Origin: Cycas panzhihuaensis
Lineage: Eukaryota; Cycadophyta
Assembly (NCBI GenBank): GCA_023213395.1
Contig: CM041465.1
Span: 154,387,741-154,451,740 of the forward strand
Direction of reading: 5' to 3'
Length of the DNA: 64,000 nucleotides
In this document: in pieces, positions 56,775-64,000 of the stretch
How the letters are laid out: every line of letters begins with the position of its first letter
Position numbering within the stretch: the first letter of the stretch is position 1
The notes under the pieces: generated by a model
Told to the model about the DNA's origin: nothing
Seen by the model: the letters and a program-made list of their open reading frames with translations, nothing else
The model's database searches: none
Translations under genes and position numbers: made by a program

Positions 56775-57740
56775 ATGATATTTATTCTTTTGACTATGTT
56801 GGTCTTCTTAAATTTGCCCTCAATGCAATTCACCATCGCATCCTTAATTTCAAGCCTAAGTGACACTAATAAATTAACTAGGAATAACTATAATATATGG
56901 AGGATTAAAATGGAAGCCCTCTTATATTCTAAAAATGCCTGGGAGAAGAAAAAAGTACCTGATGCTGAAGGAGATGCTCAAAAGAATTGGAAAGAAAGAA
57001 ATAATGTAAGAGTAATAATATTAAAATAGTCTATTTTTTATTATTTATTGATATATATACACAAACTAAACACTTGCTCTCAAATATGAAAAACCCTAGA
57101 AAATCTCTATGCTCAAAGGAATAGAGCAATGGTTGTTACTCTGAAAGAAGAATTGTTTAAATTGGTTATGACAGAAATAAACACTATAGCCGATTTTATT
57201 CACAAGGTTACCACTATCGAGAATGAACTTCTAAGTACTGGTGAAGAGATTTCAAAAAAAGAAATGATTGAAATGGTAGCAGGAAAACTTCATAAGGCCT
57301 TTGATGTGACCATTAATACCATCACCAACACCTGCATAATTGAAGAAATATCACTTGATAATCTGACTGGTATGTTGATGAGACAGAAATAAAGGAACAG
57401 AAGATACAAAGATGAAATAGAAGATGCCTTTGCAACAAGACTCAACATAGGAAGCTCAAGGGGAAGAGGGCGCTTTAAAGGGAAAAGGTGCACATTTGAG
57501 TTCAGACTCCTTCACATGGAAGATGGCCTGAAAACTACTGACGGGGTCGCATATACACTCCAAGAGATGCTCAGTTTTGCTTCCATTACATCAAACATGA
57601 TCACATTTTAAGTCAATGTTGGATGTTTGATATCTGTTATCATTGCGAAAAATTGGGGCACTATCTATATCAATGTCATCAAAGAAGAGATGAGATTCAA
57701 AGAGGGAAAAGACATATCAGCAACTACAGTAAGGAATAAT
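56775..57740 (+). pseudogene. COP-G gag with intact zinc knuckle
   Basis: The frame from 56775 gives NKLTRNNYNIWRIKMEALL (gag N-terminus), then after a break resumes with LKEELFKLVMTEINTIADF, MVAGKLHKAFDVTI and LTGMLMRQK, stopping at 57390. A later frame carries the nucleocapsid motif at 57635-57676 (CYHCEKLGHYLYQC), with all Cys and His present. That makes it the only intact knuckle among the gag genes here. Its true start may be an internal Met near 56820. Confidence 0.75.
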
Positions 57741-58375
57741 TAGAGGAGGAATAAGAAGAAACAACTTTCATTACTGCTCTCTCAGCTAGTCTTCATGACT
57801 TTGATGTATGGTTCATTGACTCAGGGGCATCTAGGCATATGGCAAATAGAAAGAATTGGTTCGAGTCAATCAAAATCTATTCATCAAAGGTAGTCAAGCT
57901 TGGAGATAAGTACCCTTTACATATTGAAGGAGTAGGAACTATTGCCATGAATATGCAAGGTTCTGTAAAAAAAATTAGGAATGTACTCTTACCTAAACTT
58001 AAGATGAATCTCCTATCAATATCTGAACTAAGAAATAAGGGCTTGAGAACTATTTTTGATGAAAAAGAAATGTGCTATATGTTGGATATAAAAAATAGAG
58101 GTGTTGTCGTTACCAAGGGAGTGAAGTACAATGATCTGTACAAATTGTTATCCATTCCTATTGATCCCAACATAGATGTGAAAGCATGATCTGTTGTAAA
58201 TCTCAATAATAACAAAGTATGGCATTTGAAGTATGGACATCTTCCCTTAGATAAATTAGAAATAATGAAGAAAAATAATGTAGTAAATGGTCTTCCTTCC
58301 ATCTCATTAGAGGATTTTGTTTGTAAAGGCTGTCAATGTGGAAAACAACATCGTTTTCCCTTTAGAGTTAATAAA
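57741..58375 (+). pseudogene. COP-G protease and GAG-pre-integrase
   Basis: WFIDSGASRHMANRKNWF with the active-site Asp, a Gly-Thr-Ile turn (VGTIAMNM), VLLPKLKMNLLSISELR, all as in Copia proteases. After one TGA near 58188 comes VWHLKYGHLPLDKLEIMKK and CKGCQCGKQHRFPF, the zinc-binding pre-integrase with its His and Cys pairs. Well preserved apart from that stop. Confidence 0.82.
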
Positions 58376-59110
58376 TGACGTGCTCAAGAGAAACTAGAGT
58401 TAATACACATAGACTTGTGTGCTCCTCTAACACCTCTATCTATAAATTGTTCTAGATATTTCTTAACCTTCATTGATGATTCCATCAGAAAAGTGTAGGT
58501 GTATTTCATTCATAATAAGTCATATGTGTTTAATACATTTGAGGAATTCAAAGCTAAGATAGAGTTAGAATTAGGATGTAAAATTAAATGTATTAGGTCT
58601 GATAATGGAGGAGAATATATCTCAAAGGAATTCCTCAACTTCTGTAAAGCTAGGGGAATTCAGAGATACTTCACAACTCCTCATACACCTTATTCAAATG
58701 GTGTGGCTGAATGAAAGAATAGAACCATAATAGAAATGGCTAGAAGTATGATCTATGAAAAATAAGTTCACAGGACCTACTAGGCAGAGGTAGTAAATAC
58801 AACTTGTTACTTGATTAATCGAAGTCCAAAAACAACATTGTAGCAGATAACTCTAGAAGAATCCTAGACTAGAAGAAAGCCTAATGTAAGCAATTTAAGA
58901 ATCTTTGGTAGTCAGGCCTTTATACATATTCTAGGTAAATCTAGGACAAAACTAGATTCAAAATACATAGAATGTATTATGGTAGGGTATAATAAAAATA
59001 CAAAAGGGTAAAAATGCATAGATCCCAAGACAAATAAAATCTATGTAAGTAGAGATGTAGTCTTTAATGAAGATTTTCCATTCAAGGTCAAGTGTCCAAT
59101 ACAAATAATT
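58376..59110 (+). pseudogene. COP-G integrase
   Basis: LELIHIDLCAPL holds the first catalytic Asp; FIDDSIRKV is followed by a TAG at a former Trp. IRSDNGGEYISKEF (second Asp) is intact and lies in the open stretch 58499-58714. The third acid survives in NGVAE, but TGA follows at once at 58712-58714 where Arg is usual, as expected from CGA deamination. The distal part (NLRIFGSQAF, CIMVGYN, SRDVVFNEDF) has more stops. Confidence 0.8.
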
Positions 59111-59399
59111 GAAGGAATGCCCTGAATCAAACCTCAAGAAGAACTAGCTACTAAAGAATCAAGAGTGACAACATAACCAGAACTGGAAGAATCTAAATCT
59201 ATTAAAGAAGAACCTTCATTAGAAGAATCAACTTCAGAAGCACCATAGAAAAAGGTACTAAAATGGTACATTAAAGCTATATAATATGGAAAAGAAAATA
59301 TATTCACACATAAGACCATAAGTCAACAATAATAACATCTATCTCTCTTCAGTAGATTACAACCACAATCATTTGAAGAAGCAAAAGAGCATGCAGAGT

Positions 59400-60080
59400 A
59401 AAGAACAGCTATGGATGTAGAGATGGATGCCATAACCAAGAATCAAACATGGGATCTAATAGAACTAACTCCAAATAAGCCAATAGTCAATTGCAAATGG
59501 GTATATAAGGTAAAAGAGGGTGTAGATGGAAAAATAGAAAAATTCAAAGCAAGAATTATGGAAAAAGGGTACACCCAGACTACTAGAATTGACTTCGATG
59601 AGACTTTTTCACCTATGGAAAAAATGAACACAGTTCAAACGATGATAACACTAAGAGCTCAAAAGAATTATAAAATCTACCAGTTAGATGTCAAAAGTTC
59701 CTTCCTGCATGGAGAACTAGAAGAAGAAGTTTACATGCACCAACCTAAAGGCTATGTCTAGTCTAGACAAGAACACTTGGTATGTAAACTTAAAAAAGCA
59801 ATGTATGGTCTGAAACAAGCCCTTAGGGCATGGTACACTAGACTAGACTAACATCTATCTCAAAATGGCTTCCAAAGGAGAAAATATGATTCAAGTCTCT
59901 ACATAAAAAGAAATGATGGAATAATTTCAATTATGGTAGTCTATGTCAATGATATGATACTCACTGGAGATGACACCAAGTCTATCTCAGACATAAAAAG
60001 TCAGTTAGAAAAGGATTTTGAAATGACTAACTTGGGCCCTTTAACCTACTATCTAGGAATAGAAATTGAGCAAAGTGAAA
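59400..60080 (+). pseudogene. COP-G reverse transcriptase
   Basis: MDVEMDAITKNQTWDLIEL, NCKWVYKVKEGVDGKIEKF, FDETFSPM, KIYQLDVKSSFLHGELEEEV, LKKAMYGLKQALRAWY, then VVYVNDMILTGDD at 59942-59953 (YVND where YVDD is usual), and FEMTNLGPLTYYLGIEIEQ. Complete set of Copia blocks with stops at about 59759 and 59848. Catalytically dead by the box change alone. Confidence 0.85.
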
Positions 60081-60869
60081 AGCATAATGCACTCTCATAA
60101 GGCAAGTATATCAGAGATTTGTTAACCAAGTTTCAAATGAAGAACTATAACAAATGCGTAACCCCTATGAAAGTTATCTGCAATCTAGTCCTAGAAGAAG
60201 GAGAGCCTTCAACTAATTATACACTTTATAGATAATTGATTAGAAATCTTATTTACCTCAATGCCACAAGACATGACATCTCACATTCAATAGGTCTAGT
60301 TTCCAGATATATGTAGGAGCCTAAGCTAAAACATTAGAAGGTTGCGAAAAGAATACTTAGATACCTAAAGGGGATAATAGATCTAAAACTGGTATACAAC
60401 AAAGAGAAGTCAACATAATTAATTAGGTACTACAATTATACTAGAAGATCCACTGGTGGATATTGTTTCTTCCTTGGGTTAGCTTCCATTTCATGGTGTA
60501 GTAAAAGGCAACCCACTGTTGCACTTTCTTCAACCAAAATAGAATATAAATCAGTGATTAATGCAACTTGTGAAGCTCTCTGGCTCTAATAACTACTAAG
60601 AGACATGAACTAACTACAATAAGAACCAATGATGATGCTTTGTAATAATCAAAGCACAATTAATCTAGCCAAAAATCCCATCTTGTATGCATAAATAAAG
60701 CACATAGAAGTACATCATCACTTTATTCAGGAAAAGGTGCAAAATGAAGACATCGATATAATATATTATCCAACAACAGATCAAGCTACAAATATATTAA
60801 CAAAATCCCTTAGGAGAGAGAAGTTTAAAACTCTCAAAGAAAGATTACATTTAAAAATGATAAAACATT
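60081..60869 (+). pseudogene. COP-G RNase H and polyprotein end
   Basis: IYLNATRHDISHSIGLVSRYM, KVAKRILRYLKGIIDLKLV, then [61 protein letters not shown] and the C-terminal ATNILTKSL with REKFK. TAG and TAA codons stand at several former Gln positions. It ends just before the polypurine tract at 60870. Confidence 0.78.
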
Positions 60870-60878
60870 AAGAGAGGG

Positions 60879-61080
60879 TGTTAGAATATAATGTTTTATC
60901 CTAAGAACATTATAGAAAGGGGTAAATGTATTTAAGACCCTTATTATATTTAATTCTTATGTTTAATATTACAATCATACAATGGTTACAAGTCTGATAT
61001 ATATAAAGGAGGTTTCTCTCCATCAATATGAAGTAGTCTATTTTCATTCTTCCATATAGTTGATGATTTGATTTTCTACA
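60879..61080 (+). repeat. 3' LTR of COP-G
   Basis: TGTTAG to TACA, followed by the second GTAAC. Confidence 0.92.
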
Positions 61081-61285
61081 GTAACATTTTTGAAAGTTGA
61101 TCATATAATGTGCCTTGCATGATCAACCCTTTATATTCCCATCTCATGTAATGGTTTTATATTGTTGTATATGCACATATCTAATTTTTAGTATATTAAT
61201 AAGATACATACTAGTTTTGGTAGTTTATTTTCTTGCCTTTCTTTAATCAAGTGTGTGCATTTTTATATTTTAGTATCAGAGTAGG

Positions 61286-64000
61286 TTTTGAGAGGTAGAA
61301 AACCTTGAGATGGTACTTCTCAAACCTAGATGTATGAGTATCATATGTCTCTATACTTACCAAAGGGCTTTGAAGAGAAGTTCTTATAGGCTCATCCAAC
61401 AAGGTCCTAAATAATCTTGAAAGTATTAGAATAGAGCATTAAAATCCACCTCTCTCTAATCAATAGATAGAATGTTTATTGATGGAGATTAGGTATTTCA
61501 CTACACACAACACATTTTAGGATTGGTTGGGATAGAAATAAAAATTTAAGAATGAATGGATACAGAACACATTGAGTTGATTAACATTATTTAGGAAGAA
61601 ATGGACCAGAAGTCTCCCTTTGTCGAATTATCAATGATATCAAAGGAAGGATACCTTACTATAGGAAATATTGGATAGGTAGATTTAATGTAGGTTTCAA
61701 AATTTTAGCTTCCATAGTTTACATTTTCTTTACTTTGGCTCTTTTAGATATAGCATTTAGGGAGAAAATGTTCAGAGACATAGATTAGATATTAACTACC
61801 ATCCAAATGCTAGCTTTTATTATAGAGTGTGGAATATTGCATTCTCAAGAGGTAGTTGTTATTGATCTTGGGAGTAATAAAGCCCACAATCCTTATGTAC
61901 ACATATATGTATAATTTGGTCAAAGGGTTTCTTATATAAGCAAGATGGACTTGCGTGTGGACATCTTACTATGATGTCTTTTAGCAATATTGGGTGCTTG
62001 TAGTAGATTTATTAGAATAATAAGGAGTTATTTGATTATTGACTTACTTCTACAAGAGGGTTTGGTAGGAGAGTTTTGTATGACAAAGAACATGAATCCC
62101 AATCTATAAGAGTACATATTTCCCTAGCTCTTTACAAATGGCCTATTTGGAATCTTGCTTTCCTCTGGCCTACTAATTATAGCCTTGAAGACTAGAAGGG
62201 TATGCATTTAGCAATTTGGCACTTCATGGAATTGTTAATAGTGTTCATGAGGGGGGTAAAGGAATGGAGTTAATAAGAATATGACCAAGGGTTTCGAGGT
62301 TGTTTCCCTCAAATTTGGTAATTGACATAATGATGAATTGGTATAGACTTATGGCAATCTTATGGCACTTTGGCCTTTACTAGCTACCCATGTGGAAAAT
62401 AGCTCACTCAGTGAACTTTTTTGTGTAGACATTTTCATAAATAGTTAGAATGCATCTTCCAGTGAAGAGTTTGAGTATGTTGATGGGCTTACATCCATGC
62501 TTTTATGATTGTCTAGCCCATTTTTCCTAACAAATCAATGTGTTTTTAAATTCTTTTCTTGAAAGTTCTCGATAGTTTAGTGCCTTAGAAATCACAGTTA
62601 TATCTTTAAACAATTGACTTTGAGCATTGGAAATAAATCCTAAGAATTATTAGATTTTGGAGCTATGAGGTGTGAAAGTAATGGTGTTAAAGAATATCTA
62701 CAAATGAGGACAACACCTAAGTTCCACTTGAATAAGATTATGATTGGCACCTTTTTTAGTGGAGACTTTAGTAAAGGTAGTTGTACTACCATTTGAGAGT
62801 ATGATTACGAGCATTGTAATCTTGACAATGTAGCTTGGTGTAACAATGATTATATACAATAACAAACGATTTCTAAAGGAAGACAAGTAGTAGCTCAAGT
62901 AGATAAATTCATGATAAACACAGATGTTTTATTGAATAAGAGTTTTAAGGATGTAATAGAGCAGTAGGATAAACATTCAATGTTGAGGTAAACTTATCCC
63001 GAGGAACCCCTAGACTAAGGAACTTGGTAAGAAATGCATTAATTCTAAGAGAGATCATTCTATCATATAGACAACATCAAGCTAAATAGACCATTTTTGC
63101 ATCTAGTTATTAAAGTTGTGAAAGGGATTAAAGTTTAATTACATATATTAAAAGGAGGTTAGATATCTATTATTTAATAATAATAATAGGAAGATAGTTT
63201 TGTTGGAAATAATAGCTACCCCGGTTAATATCCACTAATAGAGAAATTTGGGAATGTGCATTGGAAGCCATTTTTTATCAAAGTGGGAATACTTTCTTTT
63301 TAACTTGTTAAGAGAATTAAAGTATCCTAGTGAAGCTAAATGAATGAGCTATTATCTCGTTTCATGTAATCTAGGTGCATAGAATCAAACTTATGATGGC
63401 ATATTTAATGCCAAACTCAAAGGCATGAATTCTTAAATTCTAAAAATTATCCATTAGAAGTGTTATAGCTATCTTTACTATTACAGTTGCCATGTTTGAC
63501 AAATTTATAGGAATGAAGATATGTTTCTTATACTATATTATGTCAATTTTTACCAATCTATATAGATATTAAGCTTGGAGGAACAAATAATTTGTCCTCT
63601 CCATCACCATTAGTAATGGTATTTTTTTCCCCCTTCTTTTCCATATGGAAGATGGCATGAATGTCACTTCTTTCACTCAAGGATATATTGACATTTATAG
63701 CAAACTAGTGATCTACCTAATGAGTACACCTTTGCCTACATTCTCCTAGCATATGCTAATTTGGCATCTAGAACATGTGGTGATAATAATAAAGATGATA
63801 ATGGGTGATTGTAAATCAAGTTCTACTCTGATATAGGCCAAAGTGTTGAAGAAATTTGGAGCGATGACGACAAAGGTGATAGGGTGACCAAGGAGAAAGA
63901 TAGAACTATTAGGGTTTCCAGTAAGCTCTCGAAGTAAGGAAACTGGCGGCGGGACTATGATAGGTGCTCCTTGGGTGGTGCAGATACGATAGGGCCAGGT
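61286..64000. other. Right end of the window, no gene recognised
   Basis: 2.7 kb after the PBS-like motif of LTR-D. No gag or pol motif was found in any frame. The longest open frame (62698-62898, minus, 66 residues) has no domain. The last 150 bases are richer in GC than the rest. It may be the start of the element behind LTR-D or unrelated decayed sequence. Confidence 0.35.

Larger units (their letters stand above)
55904..61080 (+). mobile_element. COP-G: Ty1/Copia element
   Basis: LTRs of 201 and 202 bases (55904-56104 and 60879-61080), PBS TGGTAACAGAGC at 56105-56116 abutting the LTR, polypurine tract AAGAGAGGG at 60870-60878, and GTAAC at both ends (55899-55903 and 61081-61085). Gag, protease, integrase, reverse transcriptase and RNase H follow in one direction over 4.1 kb. 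It is compact, with a leader of about 0.7 kb. The LTRs differ at about one position in eight by rough comparison. Dead: stops, a YVND box and a stop in the integrase active-site region. Confidence 0.92.
55792..61270 (+). repeat. LTR-D: possible plus-strand LTR, interrupted by COP-G
   Basis: After the GYP-C reading ends, about 110 bases lead to COP-G and a further 185 bases follow it. These end at a PBS-like TAGTATCAGAGTAGG (61271-61285), two C-to-T or G-to-A changes away from TGGTATCAGAGCAGG. The start is between 55792 (TGTTTAG) and 55824 (TGTCATA). Neither a terminal CA nor a partner LTR is visible, so this is tentative. If right, an unrecognised element continues beyond the window. Confidence 0.35.

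Noticed and set aside
1-64000. tRNA, rRNA, CRISPR array, or an intact host gene
   Set aside because: No cloverleaf, rRNA block, spaced identical repeats or multi-exon gene could be recognised. All tRNA-like 12-mers are primer binding sites of retrotransposons.

Overview
The window looks like intergenic DNA of a large-genome seed plant. It is strongly AT-rich, I found no intact host gene, rRNA, tRNA or CRISPR array, and nearly all of it is LTR retrotransposons of the two plant superfamilies (Ty1/Copia and Ty3/Gypsy), mostly old and riddled with stops. The depth of nesting and decay would suit a gymnosperm or another slowly purging giant genome. That is an inference, and I cannot name a species.

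The main result is a nesting map rebuilt from LTR pairs, primer binding sites (PBS), polypurine tracts (PPT) and 5-bp target-site duplications (TSD). Eight elements have a matching 5-bp TSD: NA-1 2732-5097 (GTATA), GYP-A 13776-51273 (TAGTC), GYP-E 14722-21100 (AAAAT), COP-T 25805-40363 (TAAAT), COP-F 30132-39298 (AAGTA), NA-2 46597-49901 (TCACT), TRG 51865-54927 (GATAA) and COP-G 55904-61080 (GTAAC). Names are labels used only here.

Left part (1-13775): the end of a gag-only Copia-like element (COP-1), whose LTR is followed by four tandem copies of the PBS; then a decayed minus-strand Gypsy element (GYP-B, 1558-10409) split in its integrase by NA-1; then about 3 kb without recognisable content. 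At 13396-13775 and again at 51279-55820 lie pieces of an older minus-strand Gypsy polyprotein (GYP-C).

Centre (13776-51273): GYP-A, a Tat/Ogre-like minus-strand Gypsy element inserted inside the integrase of GYP-C. Its 3' LTR carries GYP-E (plus strand, chromovirus-like). Its RNase H is split by COP-T (minus-strand, Tork/Tnt1-like Copia). The gag of COP-T is split by COP-F (plus-strand Copia with a 4.2-kb leader). Its 5' LTR carries NA-2, a non-coding LTR element. The deepest chain is GYP-C > GYP-A > COP-T > COP-F.

Right part (51274-64000): GYP-C integrase and RNase H are interrupted by TRG, a young gag-only element whose LTRs differ at 3 of 225 positions, and then by a possible plus-strand LTR (LTR-D) that is itself split by COP-G. 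The last 2.7 kb contain nothing I recognise.

None of the complete elements looks able to move by itself. Typical lesions are CAG/CAA and TGG codons turned into stops, zinc-knuckle Cys turned into Tyr, YVDD turned into YVND in two Copia elements, and integrase Glu turned into Lys in two Gypsy elements. Nearly all are C-to-T or G-to-A changes, as expected from deamination of methylated cytosine in silenced plant repeats.
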